Assembly: GCF_019175385.1 (NCBI RefSeq)
Contig: NC_083345.1
Location: 41,996,098 to 42,060,097, forward strand
DNA: 64,000 nucleotides
Direction: 5' to 3'
Source: Lycium barbarum
Lineage: Eukaryota; Streptophyta; Magnoliopsida; Solanales; Solanaceae
The notes beneath the pieces are model-generated. The model had not been told where the DNA came from. It saw only the letters and a list, made by a program, of their open reading frames with translations, and searched no databases. A program made the translations under genes and the position numbers. Positions 1 through 13,889 of the stretch are shown piece after piece (position 1 is the stretch's first letter; the number at the start of each line of letters is the position of its first letter).

Positions 1-43
<43 letters not shown>

Positions 44-673
44 AAAAGAAGAGTAGTCTAGCTTAATATTAAGCCAGGTGGTGTAATATAAACAAGCCAC
101 ATGGCAACAAATTCTATTTGCATTAATTATAGAAGTAGTTATTAATGGTAGTTCAAAATATTACCTAATTTAATAATCTAAAAATATCTGTATATATAAA
201 TGGAGAGTAGTCTAGCTTAATATTAAGCCAAGTGACGTAATATAAACAGGTCACTTGGCAACAAATTCTATTTGCGTTAATTATAACAGAAGTTATTAAT
301 TGTAGTTCAAAATATTACCTAATTTAATAATAATAATAATAATAATAAAAGTAAAATAGTCTAGCTTAATATTAAGCCAAGTGACTTAATATGAACAAGC
401 CACTTGGCAACAAATTCTGTTTGCATTAATTATTGGATAAGTTATTACTTGTAGTTTAAAATATTACCTAATTTAATAATCGACTACTTCTAATAATAAT
501 TAATCTATATCTATATTTATATATATATATATATATATATAAGGAGAATAGTCTAGCTTAATATTAAGTCAAGTTGCATAATATGAACAAGCCACATGGT
601 AACAAATTTTATTTGCATTAATTAAAAAATAAGTTATTAATTGTAGTTCAAAATATTACCTAATTTAATAATC
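1..673 (+). repeat. Helitron-5'-end-like satellite array, block 1
   Basis: Four tandem units begin near 47, 202, 351 and 541. Each has the order: GGAGAGTAGTCTAGC, the palindrome GCTTAATATTAAGC, a stem-loop whose arms are about 10 bp (GCCAAGTGRC and its complement), the word ATTCTATTTGCATTAATTA, the word AAAATATTACCTAATTTAAT, and a microsatellite tail of (TA)n or (TAA)n. The window opens inside a (TA)n tail. The unit at 227-259 carries a perfectly paired variant stem. There is no coding capacity. The block is cut at 673 by the poly(T) end of a minus-strand LINE. Confidence 0.9.
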
Positions 674-2685
674 TTTTTTTTTTTTTGGTCGAAGAATAAT
701 TTTCATTAACGAAATTGGAGTTATGTACAACCTACTCATTTTGGACTTTTGAGATAGGATCTCATGCTAATCTATTACAATCTTTCCGTGCTACGAGCTA
801 TTTAATTACTAATACTATCTAGCAAGGAAAGTTGTTAACGTCTTCTAGCTTTTTACTCCATTTAGGCTGCTTTTGACCTGCAATGTGAAGCTGCAGTACT
901 ATTTCTCTTGTTCGGTCTTCTTTTGTTCTGATCAGTTGCTGGAATCTTCTCAGGTTCCTCTCCCTCCAAATATGGTATATTGTAGCTGCAAAGAGGAATC
1001 CCAGCATGTGCCATTTTGTGTTTCTGCCGGTTACCCTTTTTGATACCCATTGGATTTCATTCTCCCACGGCTCTATCAGTCTAGTGATGCCGAACCAGAG
1101 CACTAGCTTTTTCCAGATGAAGTTGGAGTAGGAACACTCGAAGAACAAGTGGCTATGTGTTTCTTCAAGGTCATCCGAACATAATACACACTTAGTCTCC
1201 ATCTGCACCCCCCCCCCCCCCCCCATCTTGTAATTCTATCTGCCGTAGCCAGTCTGTTTTGTATAGCCATCCACATGATAAAGTGATGCCTAGGTATCAT
1301 ACCTTTTAGCAGGGCCAATGTTTTCCAGTGGACTTTCGGCAGTTGCGGCCGAAGAGCTATATATGCTTTGTTTATACTGAACTTGTTTCCAACCTGGTAA
1401 TTTTGGAGTTGGCTTATCCCTGTGTGTAGTCCTCTTCTAGATTCAAAGATCTTCCGCAACAACCAACACGGTTGTTTAGGAGTGTCCATCTTTTGGATGT
1501 TCTTGTTCTTTATGTAGTGGATGTGGACCCATTGCACCCACAATGTATCTTTTTTCTTAGTAATTGCCCATAACAGCTTGATTATAGCAGCCTGGTTCCA
1601 TACCGAGAAATGAAGAATGTTAAGTCCCCCAGTAGATTTAGTCTAGCATAGCTTCTCCCAGGCATTGGGGTGTTTCTTTGAGGTTTCATTTGATCCACTC
1701 CAAAGGAAGTTCCTACATATGGCACTCACTGTTTTATGTACCTTCTTCGGGAGGAGGAAAACTTGACTCCAATAGGTTTGCATTTCAAAAAGGATGCTCT
1801 TAATAAGCTGGAGCCGTCCCGAATAGGAGAGTAGTTTTGAGGACCAGCATCTTATCTTTGCTACAATTTTGTCCACCAGAGGCATGCATTGACTGATGGT
1901 GAGCTTCCTTGAGTAGAGTGGTACTCCTAAATATTTAAATGGCAAAGTTCCTGATATAAAGTGATATTGTTCCAAGATCTGCGATCTCAGCTAGTCCGTG
2001 ACTCCAGCCATATATATGTTGCTTTTTTCCAAGTTCGCTTGCAGCCCGGAAACAGAGGAGCAGTGATTGAATGCATCCATCATCAGTTTTATTGACTGCT
2101 CATCTGCTTTACAACATAATAGTAAGTCATTTGCAAAACAAACATGAGTTATATTTAATTTCTTGCACTTGGGGTGGTGGGTGAACTCAGGCTTCTTGTG
2201 TAGTTGTTTTAGAGCTCTGTTCAGGTATTCCATTACTAGGACAAAAAGGTAAGGAGACATAGGGTCGCCTTGTCTTAGTCCTTTCTTAGCAGGGAATCTG
2301 GGGGTCAGACTACCATTGAGCAGTAGTGAGTAGCTCACGGTAGTAACACACTCCATTATCAGCTACACCATTTTCTCCGGTATACCAAATTATAGTAATA
2401 GCATTTCAAGAAATTTCCATTCCACAGAGTCGTATGCTTTCCGGATATCTACTTTGATGACACACCTGGCCGAAATTATTTTTTGAGTATAGCCTTTTAT
2501 TAGCTCATGAGGAAGAATGACATTGTCAATTATGTTCCTTCCCTCTATAAACGCAGATTGTGAGGGTCCAACTAAGTAATCCACTACTTGCTTGAGTCGT
2601 GCGGTCAAAATCTTAGCTATGATCTTATATAATGTGGAGCAGCAGGCAATTGGCCGGAATTCCTTCACAAAGCTAGGGTGAGTGA
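674..2685 (-). mobile_element. 5'-truncated L1-type LINE (non-LTR retrotransposon)
   Basis: A poly(T) run at 674-686 is the 3' poly(A) tail of an element read on the minus strand. It is followed upstream (toward 2685) by a decayed ORF2 covering reverse transcriptase and the C-terminal zinc-binding region. The element starts abruptly inside the reverse transcriptase near 2685, so the endonuclease and ORF1 are missing, as is usual for target-primed insertions that terminate early. It lies inside the satellite array; satellite sequence abuts both ends. I could not define a target-site duplication because the flanks are AT repeats. Confidence 0.9.
819..2668 (-). pseudogene. LINE ORF2 remnant: reverse transcriptase plus zf-RVT domain
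   Basis: Read from 2668 downward, five frame segments rebuild the order of an L1-type ORF2. Segment 2390-2668 has the early RT blocks (EFRPIACC, QSAFIEGR, KAYDSVEW). Segment 1991-2356 has KGLRQGDPMSPYLF and the catalytic block, here FANDLLL where FADDLLL is expected, so one catalytic Asp is lost. Segment 1643-1975 has the thumb-like FKYLGVPL and GRLQLIKSIL. Segments 1103-1543 and 819-1226 hold the zf-RVT region (CVLCSDDLEETHSHLFFEC). Frameshifts and stops separate the segments, and an in-frame C/G homopolymer lies at 1207-1225. The enzyme would copy its own RNA at a nicked target; this copy is dead. Confidence 0.92.
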
Positions 2686-5817
<3,132 letters not shown>

Positions 5818-7238
5818 CTAGATGGTTTTTGCCCGTGCGTTATAGTTACCTATATAAACACACATCTGATGTAAAAGTTATGGTGATATATGTACGGGGC
5901 AATTGAAGCATATCGTTTAAACGGTTTATATATATATAAACATACACATTATTAACAGTTTGACAGAAGAAGGTATTGCACAACTAAAACATAATGTTTA
6001 TATACACATTGATGATTGCATGTCTATGCATACACACATTAGTTATATATTGATAGAAGCCGGTAGCAGCAAAAGGCAATATAGTAACACAACTACCGAC
6101 TATGCCGCTGGCAGTCATCTTGTTCTTCGCAGTTAACGTTGTAGCTGTGTGATGCGTGGTTGAAAAAATACCTGGAGAGGCTATTAACGATGGCTTTCTT
6201 GTTAAAATAGAAGTGTGTAATGGAGGGAGTAGAGCGTGTAGCAGCAGTAGAGTTAAGTTAGTTGTGTGACATACCTTGTTAAAGTATTGTGCGTTGCATA
6301 TATTCTTTGTTCTTCGGGAATCCAGCTTTCAAAACAGGCAGTGCAATTTTGCAAAAAGATAGCAGTTTGATGTTTACTTTGGTTCAAAAACTTCCTGGAA
6401 ATACCAAATTAATAATCTTGGATGAAGATCACACTAAAGAAACAAAAGAATGAATGTGATAATGGACAACTTTAGTATGTCAGTGGCAGAAGTACACAAA
6501 GCGTCTCTCAAACGAATACCATAAGAGGATGAACATGTAAATATATCACAATATAGGAATATGATAGTCAAGCAATATAGTTCCCTGATAGGGAAGTTTC
6601 ATGCTTGCTTAATTCAGAGAATGTTTTATGATAATCCCAAGTATTACAACTTGTTGACATATTTCTACTGCAGAGCGAGCATCACCTGTTACTTTTAGCT
6701 GGATAAAGTACACAATACTTTAATAGTAGCTTAGAGTCATATTTATACAACTTATAGATTATAAGTATTTTAGATGATCAAAAGCAGATAATTAAAAATC
6801 ACAATGGACTACTAATTTCCATGAAGCAAGATCCAATTGCAGGTTTTCAAAGAATCAATTTCATGAGGCAAATTAAACTAATTTCTCTTCACTTATTTTC
6901 TCAACTAAGTTCATGTCTCTGTCATATTCTTAGTAACTTGATTCTGATTAAATGAGAAACTTAATTTACAATTACATAATGGAGATGCTTCGGGATTTAA
7001 CTGAATTATTCATTTCAAGTAATCTAAAAGAGCTATTCATTACATTACTTTCTTTTACAGTATTTAATTCACTTGCGACCTTTCAGAGATGCTTCATCCT
7101 GATACAACTGTATTCAATATATTGTTCAAAAGATTAGAAAAACTAACATCAAAGAAAAAGTGGACAAATTTTCGCAGAAATCAGCAAGTAAAGCCAGAAT
7201 CAGCGTGAGAAAGAAAAGAACATGAGGCAAAAACTTAC

Positions 7239-7347
7239 CAAAAGTGAGTGAGGCAGCAGAGGCCACCGTGGCTTATGGTTCTCATCCACATAAGCTTTAT
7301 TTATCCTATCCAACATGTGTAATATCTTGTGCAATCTCTCCAACAAA
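7239..7347 (-). pseudogene. Captured internal exon of an unrecognised gene
   Basis: On the minus strand a 109-bp open segment lies between a good acceptor (TTGTTCTGTTAG, ending at 7348) and a consensus donor (GTAAGT at 7233-7238). In one frame it reads through LLERLHKILHMLDRINKAY and a Pro/His-rich end. Joined to the exon just upstream on this strand (7951-8180 copy) the frame stays open. I do not recognise the family. It sits inside Helitron 1, so it is best read as a piece of host gene picked up by the transposon, not a functioning gene. No further downstream exon was identified. Confidence 0.5.
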
Positions 7348-7461
7348 CTAACAGAACAAAATTCATGGATCAAAATGTCACAAAAGAGTCGAGATAAACG
7401 ACAATCAAAGAACATGAATGATGTACCCAAGTTTAAAGGATATGGAAAACTGTGAACTTAC

Positions 7462-7681
7462 CCTGAGAGGAATATCAATGGTTGGAATCTCCTTTGGTAC
7501 CCTTTGAGACAAACCTGGCTTCTCCGTTTTGTGAACGCCTCGAACGCCTTTGTGAGAAGGTGGAATGGGAGTGTGTGAGGTGAAAAGGAGTGTGATGTTC
7601 GGGTTTTTGAACATCGGAGAGGCAGTCGGCACAGAGATGAGTTCTGTGAGAAGAAAGTGACAGCTGGAGGGTTGTTGACAC
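7462..7681 (-). pseudogene. Captured first exon of unrecognised gene, frameshifted copy
   Basis: From an ATG at 7681 the frame begins MSTTLQLSLSSHRTHLC and is rich in Ser, Thr, His and Arg with few acidic residues, as in organelle transit peptides (inference). A donor GTAAGT lies at 7456-7461. Compared with the neighbouring duplicate (7951-8180) this copy lacks about 10 bases, which shifts the frame and brings a stop before the donor. It is therefore the broken duplicate. Function unknown. Confidence 0.45.
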
Positions 7682-7950
7682 GTAATCTAACCTAAATAAG
7701 CCTGCCTTGAATCTCTAAATTGCACTTGATTGTAATTTTATTGACACATAAGGCACCATGTCAATCCATTCTCCTAACCCACGCTTCTATATAGTTAAAA
7801 TAAAAAACACATTGCTTGTGCAATCTCTCCAACAAACTAACAGAACAAAATTCATTGATCAAAATGTCATAAAAGAGTCGAGATAAACGACAATCAAAGA
7901 ACATGAATGATGTACCCAAGTTTAAAGGATATGGAAAACTGTGAACTTAC

Positions 7951-8180
7951 CCTGAGAGGAATATCAATGGTTGGAATCTCCTTTGGTACCCTTTGAGACA
8001 AACCTGGCTTCTCCGTTTTGTCGGATTTTGTGAACACCTCGAACGCCTTTGTGGGAAGGTGGAATGGGAGTGTGTGAGGTGAAAAGGAGTGTGGTGTTCG
8101 GGGTTTTGAACATCGGAGAGGCAGTCGGCACACAGATGAGTTCTGTGAGAAGAAAGTGACAGTTGGAGGGTTGTTGACAC
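7951..8180 (-). pseudogene. Captured first exon of unrecognised gene, open copy
   Basis: Duplicate of 7462-7681. From ATG at 8180 the frame is open for about 76 codons to a donor GTAAGT at 7945-7950. The N-terminus is basic and hydroxylated-residue rich, suggesting a plastid or mitochondrial transit peptide (inference). The phase at the donor matches the exon at 7239-7347, where the combined frame continues into LLERLHKILHMLDR. I do not recognise the protein. It lies within Helitron 1 and no complete downstream gene exists, so I call it a captured fragment. Confidence 0.45.
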
Positions 8181-9591
8181 GTAAACTAACCTAAATAAGC
8201 CTGCCTTGAATCTCTAAATTGCCCTTGATTGTAAATTTATTGACACATAAGGCACCATGTCAATCCATTCTCCTAACCCACGCTTCTATATAGTTAAAAT
8301 AAAAAAACACATTGACATTGTGTTCTTGTAAGGATTAAAACAGAAAAATTAAATTTCATTTATACAATGAAAATGGAAAGGCTAGCATGGAGATCGGATA
8401 TCAAAGTAATGTATTTAATCATCATTAGATTGAGAAACACATTAGAAGGATTGTACAGATACACATTTCTACTGACCTAAATATCAAATAAAAAGAAGAA
8501 ATAATCGATGATATTAATCATGTATACCTTAGTGTTCAAATAGATTGTCTAGACAAAGAAATAGAAAGAAATATTTTTGCTAATGATAACTCTTGACCAA
8601 ATAACATTAGTAATTGTAGCACGGCCAGAATCGTGCTCTTAAGAAATTGTTACATGAGATAGCTGTCATTCATATTATTCCACCATTCATATAGTTGTTT
8701 ACTGTATTTTATCCCCTCGTCCCTCGAACAACTTGAGAGTAAAAAAATAAAATAAAGTCATCTAAACAACAATCTGTAGTCAATGCTCCATAACGGGTTA
8801 ACTACTAATTGAGAAAAGATATCACATGGAAAAATATCTACTCATTCTGAAAAACTATAAGTTATATCTAATTCTTCTTGTTGACAAAAAAGTTAAAATA
8901 ACAGTAATGGTACTGTAGGATTACACATGTAAGCAAATGAAATAGCATTGCCAAAGAGCAATAAGATAAAGGTAATTCTAGAAACACTAAACTGGTAACC
9001 CTTTCTAGACACCGGGACAAAACATAAAACGGAGTTAGCAAAACAGAATATCTTCGCGACCATGCATGATGAGAAACCTCAACTACAGAGCATGAGACAA
9101 CTTAAGCTCTACATCACACAAAAAAAGATTGGAGACTTACACTGTGAATGGCCATTTTCATATAGTTGTCACTTGCCAGCCAAGTCATTTAAGCTTCTTA
9201 TTTAGCCAAGTGTCACCCTGTCCATAAACATAATTTATTTGAATCAAATTTTCGGTACTTCTCAAAAGGTTGCACCTATGCATCTAGTTTCAAACATGCA
9301 CAAGCAACCTGTAGAAAATCCAACAACAAAAAGATCAAGTAATATTACTTACTAAAAGTACTGAACACTAATATAAATACCCAACAAATATTGATTACCA
9401 ACAAAGGAACTGTACTATTAAGCTAATGAAATTTGTCATGGAAAAGAGAAATACAAATATGAATCTTGAGTTGGCAAACATTAAAGTTCTGAAACAAAGA
9501 CTATACTTCAGTTTCATTAGCCTTATAAATTATCATTATGATGTTCCTCTAAATTGTCTTCTCTTATCACTTAAACCATCACTAATCCGAA

Positions 9592-9629
9592 GTGTTGGGC
9601 CCGTGCAAGGCACAGGCATTTTTACTAAT
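9592..9629 (+). repeat. Internal Helitron-like 3' terminus (nested or fossil)
   Basis: The plus strand shows GCCCGTGC-AAG-GCACAGGC, a stem-loop with one mismatch, followed after about ten bases by CTAA and T, which fits the Helitron 3' rule (hairpin, short spacer, CTRR, host T). The preceding words AATCCGAA and GTTGGGCCCGTGC match the end of Helitron 2 near 16159-16180. It points to an older plus-strand Helitron nested in Helitron 1. Its 5' end was not found. Confidence 0.5.
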
Positions 9630-9766
9630 GAGACATGATTAAACTACATATTGACATAATATGCTTCATAGTATATTACATTTATTTGCGGAATAAAGTT
9701 ATAGAGGGAGCTTGCTAAAAAGGCAAAAACAGTGAGATTGTAGGTGGTCCAACATATGTATGAGAT

Positions 9767-10384
9767 ATGTTGCAACGGGTTGGAATCTGTATTTTGGCAG
9801 CTGTGCATAGTAGTTAACAAATGCTGCTAATAACACAAGTCGTTCCAGGATGAAGCTCTTTCATGACCTGAAAAGAAAAATTGAAGACATTCAATCCTGA
9901 AAGGAAATGACTTAGATGCAAGAATTCTCACAATTTTTGAGGACTCATTATTCATTTGACATCCTTAGAATACTCTCTATCTGATGTTGTTTCTGCATAA
10001 TCATCACATTAATTCTACCTGTTACTTTATTCTATTAGAAAAAGTAAATTTCTACTTCGGAGCGAGCATGCTCAAATGTTGCAACGGGTTGGAATCTGTA
10101 TTTTGGCAGCTGTGCATAGTAGTTAACAAATGCTGCTAATAACACAAGTCGTTCCAGGATGAAGCTCTTTCATGACCTGAAAAGAAAAATTGAAGACATT
10201 CAATCCTGAAAGGAAATGACTTAAATGCAAGAATTCTCACAATTTTTGAGGACTCATTATTCATTTGACATCCTTAGAATACTCTCTATCTGATGTTGTT
10301 TCTGCATAATCATCACATTAATTCTACCTGTTACTTTATTCTATTAGAAAAAGTAAATTTCTACTTCGGAGCGAGCATGCTCAA
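9767..10384. repeat. 309-bp tandem duplication inside Helitron 1
   Basis: Copy 1 is 9767-10075 and copy 2 is 10076-10384. They differ by about one base (AGATGCAAG versus AAATGCAAG), so the duplication is recent. No ORF or known gene is visible in the unit. Confidence 0.93.
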
Positions 10385-11869
10385 CACAAATTCTTTTATA
10401 GCTCAAATATTGAAGCAAGTTCACATTCTGAAAATTGATTCTGGGAAATGAGGAAATTATTCCAAAAATCTAAAGGAAATGCTCCCTCCTCCTGTAATTA
10501 AAGTTCCACCTTCCCTTCACCTGATACAAAAATACTGCCCACATTCCTTCAATGAAATTAAATGGTCTATCATATATAAAAAAAACGTCTCTACTGCCTA
10601 TCAAACATGAATAATTGAAAGGGAAAAAGGAATGGAGGGGAAAAAGAGGAGAGAAATCAAATATAAACATTCGACTTTGGACGAAAAAGATAGCTGTCAT
10701 GAATTTATGCTTTTGCCATAAGAAGATTCTCTGATGATTGATGCGGGCAACACCTCAAACTTTTCGTTAAAATAAAGAGAGAGATTCAAGAAAGGAAGCA
10801 ACTCACCATTGGGGGAGTTTTATTGCCAAATGAAGGCACCACTTTCCTAAAGCTTGTTTTTTTCATCCAAATGGCGCATCAGCTTGCTTACATCTTCTGC
10901 TCCAATGCTGTCTTTTCAGCACTGATGGAAGCTTGCAAGGTGAAGTTGGCGTTAATGACAAAAGATTAAACTACAAACTAATTGCACATAAAGAATTTTA
11001 TGCACATATAAAGTTATTTAATCTTGTTTCTTTCCACTCTATCAAGCCGGATTCCATAGTCCTGAAATATTGGTTGCTCTTCAATCAATAATATTATTCA
11101 TCAGATTTCATAGTCCCAACATGAAAATAGCAAGATCTTGTTGTTGCAATATCATCAATGTTTGCATTGTGGAAAAAATATATCTAGTCAAGAACAATCT
11201 ACGTATCGCTATACTCATGGAATCTTTTATGTCAATCTCAGAAGTTCTTAAATAAAGAAAGCTGACTTTAAAAGATTTTCTTTTGATCTGTTTCTTACTT
11301 ATTTTCACTAAAAATTATAACATAGTAGTTACTATTTAGTAAGTAGTGAGACAAAGAACTGTAACAACTACCGTTACAAAATAGAGGATACATTTTCGGC
11401 TTAAACTGCCTTATAATGGTCAAGCAGTTGTGCCTTTCTTAATTTGAGTGTGGGCATAACTAAATCTCTTGCAATTTTAAAAGGATTTAGCTCCATAAAA
11501 ATTGTGCGTCACATTTCTAAATAACAAAGCTATGCAAGTATTACTCCCATCTGTCTAAGCTAAAGCACCAAAAGCTCCTTACATAGGCATCTCAATTTTT
11601 TGTTTTCATGATAGTCCACCAAATAAGCAATAATTCAATAAAACACCCAAAAAAATCTACATAACAAACCAAATTACCCCCCCCCCCCCCCCCCCACTTC
11701 ATAATAGTGAACTAATAAAGTAAAACAACAAACCACCGTCAAGAAAACTTTGAACCGCTTCAATCTAAGTAAAAGCAAAAAACAAAAGTAACCCAGATGA
11801 AATCTAGCAAAACTGGAAGTGGGTAAGCTTAATCATTAAAAAAAAAAAGAGGTGGATATAGAAAGAATC

Positions 11870-11992
11870 CTGAGGGAAATTAGCAGGTTGGGCCCAAACG
11901 GTGCCGTCTTGACCGATAATAGCAGCATAAGTGAGATGATTACCTTCAATCTCACAAAGCAAGTGATCATCAACATATGTTTGCCACGACAT
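11870..11992 (-). pseudogene. Captured profilin first exon
   Basis: A 41-codon open segment starts [17 protein letters not shown] and continues through [13 protein letters not shown] to NFPQ. This is the well-known N-terminus of plant profilin, a small actin-monomer and poly-proline binding protein of the cytosol (about 131 residues when complete). The start is the ATG at 11992, ahead of which lies a CT-rich leader-like stretch up to about 12115. After NFPQ the sequence GATTCT follows where a GT donor would be expected, so the splice site is mutated or the capture junction lies there. No later profilin exons are present. It is a fragment carried by Helitron 1. Family identity is secure; whether it is transcribed is unknown. 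Confidence 0.85.
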
Positions 11993-12425
11993 CTTTAATT
12001 CACCCAAGTTTCTTATTCTTCAGATCTATTATCTCTATGGTTTAGTGAGAGTTTGTGTGCAGAAAATGGTCTAGTGATAGAAATCAGAGAGTAGAAGGTG
12101 AATGAGAAAGAGAAAATTAAATTGAGCCCATTTTTAAACATTAGGTATGAAATTGAAAAATCTGATTAGGGTAAAGATTGAGACAAAAACTGACCTAAAA
12201 TTGCACTTCCAGTTGAGAAGATGAAGTTGAAGAGCAGTCCTTGAAAGTTTGGGAAAAAACAAATTTTGAAGTCCAATCCATGTTTCTCCAAATAGTTGGA
12301 CCAGAAGATGAAAGAACTGGATGATTCTTCTGGAATTATGTTGAGAAAAGCTAAATATCTCTTTTGACGGATTTGCCCTTGGACGGACGACGAAAAGCAC
12401 CCAACTGGTGTTTCTAATACAGTAG

Positions 12426-12427
<2 letters not shown>

Positions 12428-12494
<67 letters not shown>

Positions 12495-12659
12495 AAGAGT
12501 AATCTAGCTTAATATTAAGTCAATTGGCATATTATAAACAAGCCACTTGACAACAAATTCTATTTACATTAATTATAGAATAAGTCATTACTTGTAGTTC
12601 AAACTATTACCTAATTAATACTCTACTACTAATAATAATAATTAATTTATATATATATT
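12428..12659 (+). repeat. Satellite array, block 3 (single unit between two Helitrons)
   Basis: A (TA)n tract (12428-12491) and one array unit with palindrome near 12505 and stem arms GTCAATTGGC / GCCACTTGAC. It is the array segment left between Helitron 1 and Helitron 2. Its sequence matches the block near 5015-5180, where no Helitron is present. Confidence 0.85.
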
Positions 12660-13463
12660 TCTACTATTTAGAAGAGTGAGTTGTTACTCACTCTTCGTCG
12701 TCCGTCGTGGGCCCCTCCATAAATAAAGGAAAAACAATTCCCCCCCCCCCCTATAATAAATGGCCCACAAAAATAAAAAATAAAAATTTTGGGCCCCCCC
12801 ATAAATAAAAAATAAAAAAAATTGCCCCCCCCCCCCCCCCCCATATTAAACAGGCCCATAAAAATAAAAAATAAAAATTGTGAGCCCCATATTAAACACC
12901 AGCCAGTATTAAAAAAAAAGTGGAACCCATCACATCCAAACTCACGGGAAAAAAAAAAGTGGACCTCATATTAACAAAATCAAGCAATATTAAAAAAAAA
13001 AAGTGAATCCTGTATTAAAAATATAAACAATGTTAAAAAAAAAATTGTGGGCCCCATATTAAACACCATGCGTATCCGTAGCAAACACTAATATAATAAA
13101 GTTTTAAATACGGAGCACAAACTACAATGTTATATTAATCGTGTTTTGAACATAGTATCCCATATTGACAAAATCAAGCAATATATAAAAAAATAAAAAA
13201 ACAAAAGTTAATCCCACATTAAAAAAATAAACAATGTCAAAAAAAAAAAGGTTCAGACTTTGTATTCTTAGCAAACACTAATATAATAAAGTTTTAGATA
13301 CGGAGCACAAATTACAATGTTATATCAATCGTGTTTTGAATATATATATATATATATATATATAATGCATAAAAATAGTGCAAACTAATAATGTTCAAAA
13401 GGGTGGGCCCCATACTAAACAACACCAAGCAATATAAAAAATAAAAATAAAAAAAGAAGAAAC

Positions 13464-13740
13464 TATATATAGCATGGGTTTAGACCCATGCTTCATCGTC
13501 TATTGTCCCTTAAAAAAAAGGGGTGGGCCCCATACTAAATAACACCGAGCAATAAAAAAAAAGAAAAAAAAGTGGAACTCACCATATTCAAACTCACGGG
13601 AAAAGAAAGTGGACCCCATATTAATAGAATCAAGTAATATTAAAAAAAAAGGTGAATCCAATAAAAAAAAACTATATAAAGCATGGGTTTAGACCCATGC
13701 TTCATCGTCCGTTGTCCCTTAAAAAAAAGGGTGGGCCCCA
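13464..13740 (+). repeat. Duplicated Helitron subterminal hairpin module
   Basis: Two copies of a block starting ACTATATA(T/A)AGCATGGG contain a perfect hairpin, GCATGGGT-TTAG-ACCCATGC, then TTCATCGTC and TTGTCCCTT. A related 5' region at 15096-15150 has CATCGGTTTACCCATGC. These look like 5' subterminal regions of related Helitrons nested or duplicated inside Helitron 2. Confidence 0.7.
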
Positions 13741-13889
13741 TACTAAATAACATCGAGCAATAAAGAAAGTGGAACTCACCACATCCAAACTCACGGGAAA
13801 AAAAAAGTGGACCCCATATTAATAGAATCAAGCAATATTAAAAAAAAAGGTGAATCCCATATTAATAAAACTAACAATGTTAAAAAACA

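Larger units (their letters stand above)
7326..8314 (-). repeat. 489-bp tandem duplication inside Helitron 1
   Basis: Sequence 7326-7814 is repeated at 7815-8314 in direct orientation with few differences, the largest being about 10 extra bases in the second copy near 8020. Both copies contain exon 1 of the unrecognised captured gene and end in the same GTTAAAATAAAAAACACATTG stretch (21 bases in copy 1, shown here only to mark the junction as TTAAAATAAAAAACACATT). The second exon (7239-7347) is included only by its first 22 bases. Confidence 0.9.
5818..12428 (-). mobile_element. Non-autonomous Helitron 1 with captured gene fragments
   Basis: Read on the minus strand, the element begins near 12428 with TTACTACTGTATTAGAA and a following CTTTTCGTCGTCCGTC block that matches the start of Helitron 2 at 12660. 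It ends at 5818-5821 with ACCATCTAG followed by T, preceded by the GC-rich word CGCACGGGC. Helitron 2 ends with the same ACCATCTAG. There is no Rep/helicase gene, so it would depend on enzymes supplied elsewhere. It carries a profilin exon, exons of an unknown gene, and two internal tandem duplications (489 bp and 309 bp). The satellite flanks rejoin in a paralogous empty site near 4976-5030. The exact 5' base is uncertain because the expected TC is not obvious. Confidence 0.72.

Noticed and set aside
216..236. TAATATTA in every array unit resembles the geminivirus replication-origin word TAATATTAC.
   Set aside because: The next base is A, not C, the word lies in a palindrome and not in a hairpin loop, and no viral reading frame is nearby. 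AT-rich coincidence is more likely.
10807..10931. Possible exon on the minus strand with donor GTGAGT and acceptor TTGCAAG, containing ISAEKTALEQKM.
   Set aside because: All three frames meet a stop inside the segment, so coding is not supported without assuming an indel.
11108..11308. Overlapping ORFs on both strands at 11070-11308, and 10470-10700 minus.
   Set aside because: AT-rich, short, no motif, no splice or context support; inside a Helitron.
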